A DNA stretch of 64,000 nt from Pseudomonadota bacterium (GCA_023426545.1 JAFAAN010000175.1:124001-188000), one strand, 5' to 3'; numbered from the stretch's first letter, positions 7,465 to 16,917 are shown. Translations and numbers: made by a program. Notes: generated by a model from the sequence alone, not told the origin.

Positions 7465-8253
7465 ATGAACCCTGAGCTCCATCCAGCCCCGGAGACGACG
7501 CCGTGGCTCATCCGGCGGAAGCCCTCGGCGGCGCCGCCCCTGCGGCTGTTCTGCTTTCCCTATGCGGGAGCCGGCAGCCTCCCATACTTCAAATGGCCAG
7601 ACCTGCTCCCCGAGGCGGACATCGAGGTGTGTGCCATTCAGCCACCCGGCCGCGAGAACCGGCTCCATGAGCCGTCCATGGAGGACCTGCCCGGACTGTT
7701 GCACGCGCTGGTGACCGAGCTCTCTCCCCTGCTCCAGGGGCGCTTCGCCTTCTTCGGCCACAGCCTGGGGGCGCTCATCGCCTTCGAGCTGACGCGCGAG
7801 CTGCGCCGCCGGGGCCTGCCCTTGCCGCAGACGCTGATTGTCTCTGGCGCCGAGGCGCCCTCGCGGCGCAACGGGCTTCCGCCCCTGACGGGCCTCGGGC
7901 GTGACGCCTTCATCCGTGAGCTGTGCGCCCGCTACGACGGCATTCCCCAGCAGGTCCTGGCGCAGCCCGAGATCCTCGACCTCATCCTGCCCATCCTCCG
8001 CGCGGACCTGAAGATCTCGGAGAGCTACACCTACCAGGTTGAGCCGCCGCTCCCCGTGCGCATCTGCGCCCTGGGAGGGACACGGGATCCACGTGTGTCC
8101 GAGGCCGCGCTGGAGGCGTGGCGGCAGCACACCCAGCAATCCTTTTCCATGCGGATGTTTCCGGGCGGCCATTTCTTCATCAATGAAATGACCGTCCAGG
8201 TGGTCCAGGCCGTTCACGAAGAACTCGCAGTCAATACAGGCGCCACGTCATGA
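7465..8253 (+). CDS. Type II thioesterase (alpha/beta hydrolase)
   Basis: The product has 262 residues, the usual size for the editing thioesterases that travel with PKS and NRPS clusters. The family signature FPYAGAG is at residues 31-37; the nucleophile elbow is GHSLG with Ser100, the acid is Asp208 (GGTRDP) and the base His236 (PGGHFF). Such enzymes clear mis-acylated carrier domains, usually by removing short acyl groups. The stop overlaps the start of the free carrier protein gene by 4 bp (ATGA), which suggests the two are made together and that this thioesterase may proofread the proline/pyrrole starter carrier as well as the modules. The ATG at 7465 has no near ribosome site, so a short leader is likely. 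Confidence 0.93.
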   Translation: MNPELHPAPETTPWLIRRKPSAAPPLRLFCFPYAGAGSLPYFKWPDLLPEADIEVCAIQPPGRENRLHEPSMEDLPGLLHALVTELSPLLQGRFAFFGHSLGALIAFELTRELRRRGLPLPQTLIVSGAEAPSRRNGLPPLTGLGRDAFIRELCARYDGIPQQVLAQPEILDLILPILRADLKISESYTYQVEPPLPVRICALGGTRDPRVSEAALEAWRQHTQQSFSMRMFPGGHFFINEMTVQVVQAVHEELAVNTGATS

Positions 8254-8510
8254 ACAGAGACGAATTGCTCAATGAGCTGACCCGCTACGTCGTTGAGGAG
8301 CTGCTCGATGGAGACGCGGACGAGCTCGATGCCTCGACGCCCCTGCTGGAGCTGGGGGTGCTGAACTCACTGGAGACCGCCCGGATGATGGGCTTCGTCC
8401 AGAAGAAGTACGGCATCTCCGTCCCCGCGGAGGCGCTGAAGGTCGAGAACCTCCAGACGCTCTCCGCCATCGCGGACCTCGTCTACGACGCGAGGCCCCG
8501 CCAGCCGTAG
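8250..8510 (+). CDS. Free-standing acyl/peptidyl carrier protein
   Basis: The product has 86 residues and is a complete single carrier domain. The phosphopantetheine attachment site is Ser40 in LGVLNSLE; helix II follows as ETARMMGFVQKKYGI. The LxSLE style and size match the discrete carriers (PltL/RedO type) that hold proline while it is oxidised to pyrrole-2-carboxylate. The prolyl-AMP ligase and prolyl dehydrogenase that would use it lie 45 kb away at the other end of the cluster, and no other free carrier is seen in the window. It is translationally coupled to the type II thioesterase and ends 4 bp from the convergent PKS stop. The role as starter carrier is inferred from this pairing. 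Confidence 0.92.
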   Translation: MNRDELLNELTRYVVEELLDGDADELDASTPLLELGVLNSLETARMMGFVQKKYGISVPAEALKVENLQTLSAIADLVYDARPRQP

Positions 8511-8514
8511 CCGC

Positions 8515-11500
8515 TCAGCGGCCGCGCCGCAGCATGGCCTGGACGGCCTCTTCGTCCAGGCTGTCCACGTCGGCCAGGAGCGCGTCCAGCTCCACGTCCT
8601 CGGCCGCCTCCTTCACCGGGGCGGCCGCTGCCTGCGACAGGCCCAGCACCTCGGCCGCCAGGTAGTCCACCAGCCCGTTGACGGTGGGGTTGTCGAAGGC
8701 CACCGTCGCGGGCAACGAGGTGCCCAGGCTCCGCTGCAGGACGTTGCGCAGCTCCACGGACATCAGCGAGTCCATGCCGAACTCGAAGAAGCCCTGGTTC
8801 GGGTCAAGCGGCTCCGCCGGGGGCCGCCCCAGCACGCCATTCACCAGCGCCCCGACATGCGCGCGCAAGGCCCCCCGGCGCTCCTTCTCCGGGAGCTTGT
8901 CGAGCTGCTGGCGGATGCCCTCGCTCGTGGTGGGGCTCGCCTTCTCGATGAACGCCTCGAACAGGGGCGCACCGCCGCGCCTGCCCAGCACCGCCCAGTC
9001 CACCGGCAGGATGCCGAGCTGACCGCTCAGCCCCAGGGCCTGCTCCAGGACCTGGAGGCCGTCGTCGGGCGGAATCACCCCGAAGCCGAGCTGCTCCATG
9101 CGTCGGCGAATCGGGTCCTCCGCCGCCGCGCCCACGTCAGCCCAGGCGCCCCAGTTGAGGCTCAGGCCCGGCAGCCCCTTCGCGAGCCGGAAGCGGGCGA
9201 GCGCGTCCAGGAAGGCGTTGGCGGCCACGTAGTTGGCCTGCCCCGCCGAGCCGATGAGCGACGACGCCGACGAGAACAGGACGAAGAAGTCCAGCGGCGT
9301 GCCTTGCAGCGCGTGGTGCAGATTCCAGCCGCCCGAGACCTTGGGTGCGAACGCCTTGGCCAACCGCTCCGGCGTCATCTGCACGAAGAGGCCGTCATCG
9401 ATGACGCCCGCGGAGTGGATGACGCCGCGCAGAGGTGGCATCCGCCCGGCCAGCTCCGCCAGGGCGCGCTCCAGCTCCGGCGCCGCCGCCACGTCGCACT
9501 GCACGACATGGAGCACCATGCCTCGCTGCGCCCATGCGTCCAGCCGCGCACGCGCCTCCGCCGTGGGCGCCCGCCGTCCCATCAGGACGAGGTGGCGAGC
9601 CCCTCGCTCCACCAGGCGCTCCGCGACGGCGAGCCCCAGGCCCCCGAGACCACCGGTCACGAGATAGCTCGCGTCCGGCCGCAGCTCCGCCTCGGTCCCC
9701 GCGCCCCGGAGGCGGCGGCTGCGCACGAGCCGAGGCACGCGGCGGGCGTTGCCGCGAAGAGCCACCTCGTCCTCCGCGCTGCCTCCGAGCAACTCGGCGC
9801 GCAGCTGCTCGACCTCGTGAGAGGGCGCACGGACATCCAGGTCCACGCGCCGGCAGTGGAGGTCCGGATGCTCGCGGGTGATGGACTTGCCCAGGCCCCA
9901 CAGGACCGAGCTGCCCAGGTCACCGAGGTCCTCCTTCTCAGAGGTCGACTGGGCCCCCCGCGTCACCAGCCACAAGGAGGTGTCCGCGCCCTTGGCCTCC
10001 ACGAGCGCCTGCGCGAGCCCGAGCACCCGCGAGGCATGGCTCAGTGCCTGTCCGGGCACATCGCCCTGGCCACCCCCGAGGCTCCACAGGTCGACCACGT
10101 GGAGCGGCCCCTGCGCCGCGCCCGGCGGCAGGCGGGACAGCAGCGCCTGGAGCGCGCCGCCCCCAGCTTCATTCGCGCGCACCGTCACCACGTTCCAACC
10201 GCGTTTCTGGAGCCGCTCGGCGAGGCGTGTGCCCAGCCCCGCTTCATCCGCGAGGACGAGACAGTGGGTCTCCTTCGCGGTGGTGTCCGCCGCCGCCCTC
10301 GCCTCCAGCGGCCGGTCCTGCCATTCCAGTTCGTAGAGCCAGCTCTGGAAGCGCTTGCTCTTCGCGCCCAGGAGGCTGTCGCGGCTGATGCGCCGGAGCT
10401 GCAGCCGCTCCACCGTCGCCACGCGCTCCCCGTCGGCAGTGAGGAGCTGGATGTCACAGGTATAGCCCGGCCCCTTCGGGTCGTCGCTGCGTGACAGGGT
10501 TGCGTGCGCCCACACCTCACTCAGCCCACGCCGCTGAACCTGGACCTTGCCGATCCCCACGGGGAGGTACGCGGCATCGCCCTCCTCGTCGAGCACGGCT
10601 CCGACCATCTGGAAGCACGCGTCCAGGAGCGCGGGCTGGAGGGTGTACTGGCCCGCTTCCTCTGCCGCGCTGCCAGCCAGGGACAGCCGCCCCAGCACCT
10701 CGCGCTCGCCCCGCCAGAGCTGCTGGATCGCGCGGAAGCTGGGACCGTAGGCGAGCCCCGCGTGGCCCAGCTTCTCGTAATAGCCGTCCACGGACACGTC
10801 GCGAGTCAGGAGGCTCCGCCAGCGGTCGATGTCGACGCGCGCGGTCTCCCCCTCCCCCGCGGCGGAGAGCTTTCCGTGCGCGTGGAGCGTCCACGCGGGC
10901 TCTCCGTCCCCGGTGCGCTCATCCTCGCTGTAGATCTCGAAGCGTCCACCGCGCTCGCCCTCCGGTGAGTACAGCAGCTGCACCCTGCGCTCGCCGTCCT
11001 CCGGCAGGAAGAGGGCTTGCGAGAAGGAGAGCTCATCCACCACGCCTCCCGAACCGGCGAAGAGCGCTGCCCCCGCGGCGAGCCCCATCTCCACGTAGGC
11101 CGCGCCCGGCATGAGGATCTGACCGTAGACGCCGTGGTCGCGGAGGAAGGCCGGCTTCGCGGCGCCGATGAAGGACTCGAACTGCCGCGTCTGGGATGGC
11201 GAGGCATGCAGGTCTCCCAGGAGCGGATGACCTGGTGCCCCCGAGGTGGACCGCCCCGAGACGCCCGGGACGTCCCATGTCGAGCCGTTCAGCTCCATCC
11301 AGTGGCTCCGCCGCTGGAAGGGATAGGTGGGAAGCGCGACCTTCTGCCGCTCCCGGCCGTGGTCCACGCCCTGCCACGACACCGGGATGCCCGCGACGAA
11401 CAGGGAGGCGAGCCCCGTCAGCATCTGCTGCCAGTCCGAGCGCTCGGGCCGCAGGCTCCCCGCCCAGCGCGCATCTTCCTTCGTGATGCAGGACTGGCCC

Positions 11501-14052
11501 ATCGTCATGAGCGTCGGCTTCGGGCCGACCTCCAGGAAGGTCCTCACGCCGGCCTGGTCCAGCGTCTGCATCCCGCGGGCGAACATCACCGGCTCGCGGA
11601 GGTGCTGGACCCAGTACCGGGGCGTCAGGATCTCCTGTCCCGCCTCGCGCCCGCTCAGGTTCGACACCAGCGGGATGGACGGCGCCTGGAGCCGCACCTT
11701 CTCCACGGCCTTACCGAACGCATCGAGGATGGGGTCCATCAGCGCCGAGTGGAACGCGTGCGACACGCGCAGCATCGTCGCCCGCTTGCCCTTCCGGGTC
11801 AGCTCGCCGGCACAGTCCGCCACCAGGGCTTCGCGCCCCGAGATCACGACGTTGCGCGGGCCGTTGAGAGCCGCGATGGAGACCTGCCCGTCATAGCGGC
11901 CGAGCAGCGCCTCCACCTCCGCGGGCTCCGCGGACACGGCGGCCATGGTGCCGCCGGCGGGCAGCGACTGCATCAGCCGCGCACGGGTGGCGATGAGCTC
12001 CAGTCCCTCTTCCAGCGTGAAGACGCCCGCCACGCACGCCGCCACGAACTCACCGACGGAGTGGCCCATCACGAAGTCCGGCCGGACGCCCCACTGCATC
12101 CAGACCTGCGCCAGGGCGTACTCGAGCGCGAACAGGGCGGGCTGGGTGAAGCCCGTCTCGTCCAGACGCGCACGCGCCCCTTCGTCGCGCTCGGCCGGAT
12201 ACAGCAACTCCACGAGCGACTGTCCCATCAACGGCCGCAGCACCTCGTCGCAGCGCAGGAGCGTCTGACGGAACGTCGGCTCCGTCTTGAAGAGCTCCTC
12301 GCCCATCCCCAGCCACTGCGCGCCCTGCCCCGTGAACAGGAACGCGAGGCGGGGCTGCCCATCCACCTTGCCGCGCAGCACCGCGGCGGGCTCCTGCCCC
12401 GCCGCGACGGCGGCGAGCTGCTCCTGCATCGCCTCCCGGGACGTCCCGAGGACCGCGAGCCTGTGGCGGAAGGCCTCTCGCCCGGTGTTCGCGGTGAAGC
12501 AGATGTCCTCCAGCGGCACCTCCGCGAGCCCGGACGCGCCGAGTGCGTGGGCGTATCGCTGTGCCAGCTCGCCAAGCGCCTGCGGCGTCCGCGCCGACAG
12601 CGTCAGGGCGTGGTGCGTCCGGGGCGACGCGTCCGGCGTCCGGGGCGTCGAAGGCGGCGCCTCTTCGATGAGCACGTGGGCATTCACGCCGCTGAGTCCG
12701 AAGCCGCTGATGCCCGCGAGGCGGGGCTTGCCACCGCCCGGCCATGGCGTCACCTGCGTGGGGACGGTGAGGTTGAGCGCGTGCCAGTCCACGGCCGGGT
12801 TCGGCTTGCGGAAGTGCAGGTGCGGCGGGATTTCGCCCTGCCGCAGCGACAGCACGACCTTGATCATCCCCGCGGCGCCGGCGGCGGACTCCAGGTGCCC
12901 CAGGTTCGTCTTCGCCGAGCCGACGAGCAGCGGTGCGTCCTCGCTCCGGCCATGGCGGAGCACGGCGTCGAGCGCGCGCAGCTCGATGGGGTCGCCCAGG
13001 GGGGTCCCCGTCCCATGCGCCTCGATGTAGCTCACGTCGGCCGGCGCCGCGCCCGCCGACTCCAGCGCCTTGCGCAGCAGCTTCTCCTGCGCGGGCCCGT
13101 TGGGAACGGTGAGGCCGCCGCTGAGCCCGTCATGGTTCACCGCGGAGCCGCGGATGACGCCGAGGATGCGGTCCCGGTCCCGCAGCGCGTCCGAGAGCCG
13201 CTTGAGCACCAGGACGCCGCAGCCCTCGCCGCGCCCGTAGCCGTTGGCGGACGCATCGAACGTCTTCGAGCGGCCGTCCGGCGACAGGGCCCGCATCTTC
13301 GACAGGACGATATTGCTGTCGGGCCGGATGATGACGTTCACACCACCAGCGAGCGCCAGCGAGCACTCCCCCTGGCGCAGCGCCTGACAGGCGAGGTGTG
13401 CGGAGACGAGCGCCGAGGAGCACGCCGTGGCGACGACCATGGAAGGCCCCTGGAGGCCGAGCACATAGGAGACACGGCCCGCCGAGAAGCTCAGCTCGTT
13501 CCCGGTCCCCATGTAGGGCAGGTCACGCGTCTGCACGGCGCTGAAGGGGATCCGGCCGTAATCGCTGCTCAGGAAGCCGACGTAGACGCCGGTGTCGCTG
13601 CCCACCAGGGAGCCCGGCGCGATTCCCGCGTCCTCCAGCGCCTCCCAGGACACCTCCAGCATCAGGCGCTGCTGCGGGTCGACGTAGTTCGCCTCGCGCG
13701 GCGACAGCCCGAAGAACTCGCTGTCGAAGCCGGTGATGGGCTGCGAGAGGAAACCGCCTTCCCGCACGGTCATCTTCCAGCGAGCGTCCGGGTCCTCGTC
13801 GTAGTACGCCGCCGCGTCCCAGCGGTCTGGGGGCACCGGCCCCACTGCGTCGATCCCCGCGCGCAGCAACTCCCAGTATGCCTGGGGGTCGTTGGCCCCT
13901 CCGGGAAACCGGCAGCCCATCCCGATGATGGCAATGGGCTCCGAGCGTGCACGTTCGAGTCCGTCGACTCGCGCCCGGAGCGTCTTGATTGCCAACGCCG
14001 CCCGCTGGAGCGGCGTCATCGACTCGGTCGCTCGATTGGACTCATCCGACAC
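8515..14052 (-). CDS. PKS module KS-AT-DH-KR-ACP, last gene of the run
   Basis: The product has 1845 residues from a GTG at 14052 with AAAGGGG 6 bp upstream. Order: coiled-coil docking segment 1-35; KS 38-465 (Cys211, His346, His386, all intact); AT about 569-865 (Ser665 in GHSVGE, HAFH at 765-768, the malonyl-type motif); DH about 940-1220 (His973 in HGVYGQILMP, Asp1144 in DACFQ); KR about 1460-1640 (SAGVIDDG, Tyr1608 in NYVAANAF); ACP with Ser1762 in GMDSLM; acidic helical C-terminal docking tail 1815-1845. It should add one malonate and leave a trans or cis double bond, as for a polyene unit. It is encoded after the thioesterase-containing NRPS gene and three non-PKS genes, so gene order is not collinear; its C-terminal docking tail shows it must hand its chain to another PKS protein. 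Confidence 0.97.
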   Translation of the reverse strand: MSDESNRATESMTPLQRAALAIKTLRARVDGLERARSEPIAIIGMGCRFPGGANDPQAYWELLRAGIDAVGPVPPDRWDAAAYYDEDPDARWKMTVREGGFLSQPITGFDSEFFGLSPREANYVDPQQRLMLEVSWEALEDAGIAPGSLVGSDTGVYVGFLSSDYGRIPFSAVQTRDLPYMGTGNELSFSAGRVSYVLGLQGPSMVVATACSSALVSAHLACQALRQGECSLALAGGVNVIIRPDSNIVLSKMRALSPDGRSKTFDASANGYGRGEGCGVLVLKRLSDALRDRDRILGVIRGSAVNHDGLSGGLTVPNGPAQEKLLRKALESAGAAPADVSYIEAHGTGTPLGDPIELRALDAVLRHGRSEDAPLLVGSAKTNLGHLESAAGAAGMIKVVLSLRQGEIPPHLHFRKPNPAVDWHALNLTVPTQVTPWPGGGKPRLAGISGFGLSGVNAHVLIEEAPPSTPRTPDASPRTHHALTLSARTPQALGELAQRYAHALGASGLAEVPLEDICFTANTGREAFRHRLAVLGTSREAMQEQLAAVAAGQEPAAVLRGKVDGQPRLAFLFTGQGAQWLGMGEELFKTEPTFRQTLLRCDEVLRPLMGQSLVELLYPAERDEGARARLDETGFTQPALFALEYALAQVWMQWGVRPDFVMGHSVGEFVAACVAGVFTLEEGLELIATRARLMQSLPAGGTMAAVSAEPAEVEALLGRYDGQVSIAALNGPRNVVISGREALVADCAGELTRKGKRATMLRVSHAFHSALMDPILDAFGKAVEKVRLQAPSIPLVSNLSGREAGQEILTPRYWVQHLREPVMFARGMQTLDQAGVRTFLEVGPKPTLMTMGQSCITKEDARWAGSLRPERSDWQQMLTGLASLFVAGIPVSWQGVDHGRERQKVALPTYPFQRRSHWMELNGSTWDVPGVSGRSTSGAPGHPLLGDLHASPSQTRQFESFIGAAKPAFLRDHGVYGQILMPGAAYVEMGLAAGAALFAGSGGVVDELSFSQALFLPEDGERRVQLLYSPEGERGGRFEIYSEDERTGDGEPAWTLHAHGKLSAAGEGETARVDIDRWRSLLTRDVSVDGYYEKLGHAGLAYGPSFRAIQQLWRGEREVLGRLSLAGSAAEEAGQYTLQPALLDACFQMVGAVLDEEGDAAYLPVGIGKVQVQRRGLSEVWAHATLSRSDDPKGPGYTCDIQLLTADGERVATVERLQLRRISRDSLLGAKSKRFQSWLYELEWQDRPLEARAAADTTAKETHCLVLADEAGLGTRLAERLQKRGWNVVTVRANEAGGGALQALLSRLPPGAAQGPLHVVDLWSLGGGQGDVPGQALSHASRVLGLAQALVEAKGADTSLWLVTRGAQSTSEKEDLGDLGSSVLWGLGKSITREHPDLHCRRVDLDVRAPSHEVEQLRAELLGGSAEDEVALRGNARRVPRLVRSRRLRGAGTEAELRPDASYLVTGGLGGLGLAVAERLVERGARHLVLMGRRAPTAEARARLDAWAQRGMVLHVVQCDVAAAPELERALAELAGRMPPLRGVIHSAGVIDDGLFVQMTPERLAKAFAPKVSGGWNLHHALQGTPLDFFVLFSSASSLIGSAGQANYVAANAFLDALARFRLAKGLPGLSLNWGAWADVGAAAEDPIRRRMEQLGFGVIPPDDGLQVLEQALGLSGQLGILPVDWAVLGRRGGAPLFEAFIEKASPTTSEGIRQQLDKLPEKERRGALRAHVGALVNGVLGRPPAEPLDPNQGFFEFGMDSLMSVELRNVLQRSLGTSLPATVAFDNPTVNGLVDYLAAEVLGLSQAAAAPVKEAAEDVELDALLADVDSLDEEAVQAMLRRGR

Positions 14053-14071
14053 GGCCCACCCCTTTCACTGC

Positions 14072-14605
14072 CTAGCTGATGGAAATCTTCTCCAGCGGTT
14101 CCGGTGCGGCGCTGACGCTCGCGCTGGTTCCGCTCGGGTTGCTCGGCACCGCCGCTCCCTCCTCAACGGGGCATCCCACGGCGGAGCCGCTGGCCGGCGC
14201 GCTCGGTAGCGGCGCTCTCCTGTCGCTGGGCCTGGCGCACGCCGCGGGAATCGTGGCGCTCGCGGCACCCTTCGGCCGCTTCGACATGAACAGGTCGCCG
14301 GCCTTCTGCAAGACCTCGCGCAGGGACATCACCGGCTTGGGCGGCTGGCTCGCCGCCGGCCGGGGCGGAGCCGGAGGCCGCTTCGCGCGGTCCTCGATGG
14401 CGGCGTCGATGTGCTCCAGCTCCTGGAGCTGCGCATCGAGCAGGTGGGCGACGCCCTTGAGCGCCTCCTGCTTCGCGCGGAAGAGCTGCTGCACGAAGCC
14501 CCTTCCTCCGGGGACCACCGCGTTGGTGAGCTCCGCGATCCGGGCCGCGTACTCCGGTGAATTGCCAAACGCGCCTTGGGGATGACGACCATCTTGTGTG
14601 GACAT
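14072..14605 (-). CDS. Helical protein of unknown function
   Basis: The product has 177 residues. The ATG at 14605 has AAAGGAG 7 bp upstream and shares its A with the stop of the ATPase gene (TGATG), so translation is coupled. Residues 1-90 are helical and amphipathic (FVQQLFRAKQEALKGVAHLL, then LQELEHIDAAIEDR), the kind of segment seen in phasin-like and other surface-coating proteins. Residues 90-177 are Pro/Ala/Ser-rich and look disordered. No signal peptide or membrane segment is visible. I do not recognise a family. Its tight pairing with an ArsA/GET3-type ATPase suggests it is a client or partner of that ATPase rather than a biosynthetic enzyme. Confidence 0.8.
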   Translation of the reverse strand: MSTQDGRHPQGAFGNSPEYAARIAELTNAVVPGGRGFVQQLFRAKQEALKGVAHLLDAQLQELEHIDAAIEDRAKRPPAPPRPAASQPPKPVMSLREVLQKAGDLFMSKRPKGAASATIPAACARPSDRRAPLPSAPASGSAVGCPVEEGAAVPSNPSGTSASVSAAPEPLEKISIS

Positions 14606-15768
14606 CAGACACTCCTTTCTCTCTGGAAGCTCACGACGAGCCGGTCGCCCTCCATGCGGGCGCCCGACGTCGGAAGCTGTGCAACCATCCGAGGCAACAC
14701 GACGTTGCGCCGGGCACCGCCGACCTGGATGACGAGCTCCTCTCCGCGGCGGGAGAGCGACACGTCGCTCTTCGCCACGAAGGGAAGACGGACCTCCAGG
14801 TGGTACACATCCACCGCGTCCTTGCGCAGGCCCAGCAGGGGCTGCGCGGCGCCGAGCCTCACCGGGTCCTCGCCCTGATAGAGCTGCTCGGCGAAGGCCT
14901 CCAGCGGCTTCTCCCCCACCACCTCGCCGTCCACCTCCGGCACCTTCAGCACCAGCACGTCGGTGAAGGCCCCCTGAAGCTTCTCGACCTGGGACTGCTG
15001 CGCCTGGGCCCGCCCCGAGGCCCCGCCCGCTCCAGTGGGCGCGAGCCGGTTGATGACGACGCAGTCCACCGCCACGCCGTGGAGGTTGAAGTACGTATAT
15101 GCCCGCTGCACCTCCTGGACCGACGCCGTATCCGCGGCAGTCACCAGCCGCAGCGCCGTCACCTCCGGATCGTGCAGCAGCTCGTCCACGGCCTTCAGCC
15201 GGTCGCGGACCTCCAGGCTGGCCTCCGCGCCCTGAAGGCTCGCCGCCAGCAGCCGGGCCCGGCGGCCGGGCTGCGCGGGTGTCTGCTGCCTGCGCGCATA
15301 CCAGCTCATGGCGGACACGGTGGTGACCAGCCCCAGCGCCTCGGTGGTGGAGCCGCAGTCCACGACGATGAGGTCGTGGCGCTGCTCCCGCACGTACTCC
15401 CCCAGGCGGAGGAGCGTGACGACGTGGGCCGCCTCGGCCGTCACCGCCACCTCTTCCGCGCCGGCGCCCGCCAGACCGCCGCCCACGAGCGCGGCCAGTC
15501 CGCCCTGGCCGCTGTTCCACCCCAGCCGGAGCTCCTCGGAGACGTCCACCTCGTGGATGGACAGGTGGTCGTTGATGGCCACGGGTGCGCCCCGGGGCCC
15601 CGAGAAGAGCGGCGCCTCGACGCCGAAAACGGAGCCCAGACCCGGGGACACACCGGACGCGAGCACCACCGTCCGGACGCCCCGGCGCGCCGCGGCCAGC
15701 GCCGTCGCCGCCGCCACGGAGCTCTTCCCGGCGCCACCGCTGCCGGTGACAAGAATGATCCTGGCCAT
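14605..15768 (-). CDS. ArsA/GET3-type ATPase with HSP20-like C-terminus
   Basis: The product has 387 residues. The P-loop GSGGAGKSS (9-17) sits at the N-terminus; switch-like segments include VVDCGSTTEAL and VDCVVINRL. Residues about 320-385 form a beta-rich tail (YHLEVRLPF, then GEELVIQVGGARRNVVLP) typical of the ArsA-HSP20 domain of bacterial GET3-like proteins. The family binds hydrophobic segments or metals in an ATP-dependent dimer. Oddly, the signature Lys of the deviant Walker A (GKGG in ArsA/GET3/MinD) is Ser here, so dimer-driven hydrolysis may differ. The start has AGAGGTGG 7 bp upstream. It lies in the PKS operon between a patatin and a helical unknown. A role in handling a hydrophobic polyene or in placing the synthase at a membrane is conceivable but unproven. 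Confidence 0.88.
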   Translation of the reverse strand: MARIILVTGSGGAGKSSVAAATALAAARRGVRTVVLASGVSPGLGSVFGVEAPLFSGPRGAPVAINDHLSIHEVDVSEELRLGWNSGQGGLAALVGGGLAGAGAEEVAVTAEAAHVVTLLRLGEYVREQRHDLIVVDCGSTTEALGLVTTVSAMSWYARRQQTPAQPGRRARLLAASLQGAEASLEVRDRLKAVDELLHDPEVTALRLVTAADTASVQEVQRAYTYFNLHGVAVDCVVINRLAPTGAGGASGRAQAQQSQVEKLQGAFTDVLVLKVPEVDGEVVGEKPLEAFAEQLYQGEDPVRLGAAQPLLGLRKDAVDVYHLEVRLPFVAKSDVSLSRRGEELVIQVGGARRNVVLPRMVAQLPTSGARMEGDRLVVSFQRERSV

Positions 15769-15816
15769 CTCAATCCACCTCTCGCGTTGCGGTCCGTGCT
15801 GGGTGTGCCATGCGCG

Positions 15817-16917
15817 CTAGGAAGCCTTGGCCGGCGGCGCCTGGTCGTGCGCCGGCTTCTCCAGCCAGCCCGAGCGGCCGAGCCACGTCTGCGCGCGGTT
15901 GATCTGCATGAGGGTGGACTGGGTGCTCAGCAGCCCCTGGACGGTGGACTGCACCTGCTTCGTGTTCGCCGCGGAGAGCGAGTGCTCGACCACGGGATTC
16001 AGCCGGAAGTACTTCTTCCGCAGAATCATCCGGCACTGGTAGTCCGCCGCGTCCGAGCCGGCCTCGAGCATCATCTTCACCAGGACCATGGGGTCGTGGA
16101 AGTCCAGCAGCCACTTGGAGAAGCCCCAGTTGCCGACGCCGTGCCGGAAGTGCGGCGTGAGATACGAGGACGTGCAGCCGTTGCCCACCGACAGCATCAG
16201 GATGTTCGTCAGGTCGGGCGGCTCGGACTCCAGCGTCTCCACCTTCTCCGAACGGCTCTTGCGGGTGATGTTGTTGATGATCTGCGCCAGGCCCACCAGC
16301 GACGGGTTGTTGGCGAAGATGCCGCCGTCCACGTAGCCGCTCCCCTGCTCCCGCATCCCCTGGTAGATGGGATAGGACAGCGGGGGCGAGCCGCTGCGCA
16401 TCAGCACGTCCACCACCAGCTCGTTGAGGTCGGAGTCGTTGTCCGGGCCGGTGTTGTGGAACACCTTGGCCTTCCACGTCCGAAGCGCCTTGCGCTGACC
16501 ATCGAGCTGAAAGGCCGGCAGCGCGACCTTCCGCTTCAGGTCACCGAGCCGCAGCGTCGCGCCGAAGTAGCTGCAGAAGAAGTCGCGCATGTAGCGCGAG
16601 TCGAGCAGCGAGCTGTTTCCCGTCAGGGCCAGCGCGGAGCGCCCCAGCGACACCGCCTTGCGGTTCATCGCGACGACCTCGCCCCAGAAGTCGAGAATCT
16701 TGGGGAACGCGGCGTCGGGGTGCTCGTGGCTGGCGAAGAACGCGGCGTTGAAGGCGCCAGCGGACGTGCCCACGAAGAGCTCGACGTCATCCAGCAATGA
16801 CTGACGTTCCCCCTTCGCGTCCATCTCATCCCGGAGCGACTTCAACATTCCCGCGGTGACATATCCCTCACCACCAGAAATAGACGTACCATCCATCGAC
16901 AGGACTCGGTGCGGCAT
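15817..16917 (-). CDS. Patatin-like phospholipase
   Basis: The product has 366 residues from an ATG at 16917 preceded by AAAGGAGGT; the upstream in-frame codons overlap the NRPS gene end and are not needed. The glycine-rich oxyanion region is DGTSISGGEG near residue 10, the nucleophile motif is GTSAG and the catalytic Asp is in YVDGGIFANNPS. This gives the Ser-Asp dyad of patatin-like acyl hydrolases. The N-terminal loop DGTSISGG departs from the usual DGGGxRG, as in several bacterial patatins. No signal peptide is seen, so it should act in the cytoplasm or at the inner membrane face. It lies 20 bp after the terminal NRPS gene in the same run. It may trim lipids or act on an acyl product; nothing in the sequence decides this. 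Confidence 0.9.
   Translation of the reverse strand: MPHRVLSMDGTSISGGEGYVTAGMLKSLRDEMDAKGERQSLLDDVELFVGTSAGAFNAAFFASHEHPDAAFPKILDFWGEVVAMNRKAVSLGRSALALTGNSSLLDSRYMRDFFCSYFGATLRLGDLKRKVALPAFQLDGQRKALRTWKAKVFHNTGPDNDSDLNELVVDVLMRSGSPPLSYPIYQGMREQGSGYVDGGIFANNPSLVGLAQIINNITRKSRSEKVETLESEPPDLTNILMLSVGNGCTSSYLTPHFRHGVGNWGFSKWLLDFHDPMVLVKMMLEAGSDAADYQCRMILRKKYFRLNPVVEHSLSAANTKQVQSTVQGLLSTQSTLMQINRAQTWLGRSGWLEKPAHDQAPPAKAS

Noticed and set aside
8510..8522. GCCGCTCAGCGGC palindrome between the carrier protein and PKS stops as a terminator.
   Set aside because: Only a 5-bp stem with a 3-nt loop and no U-run; too weak to call.
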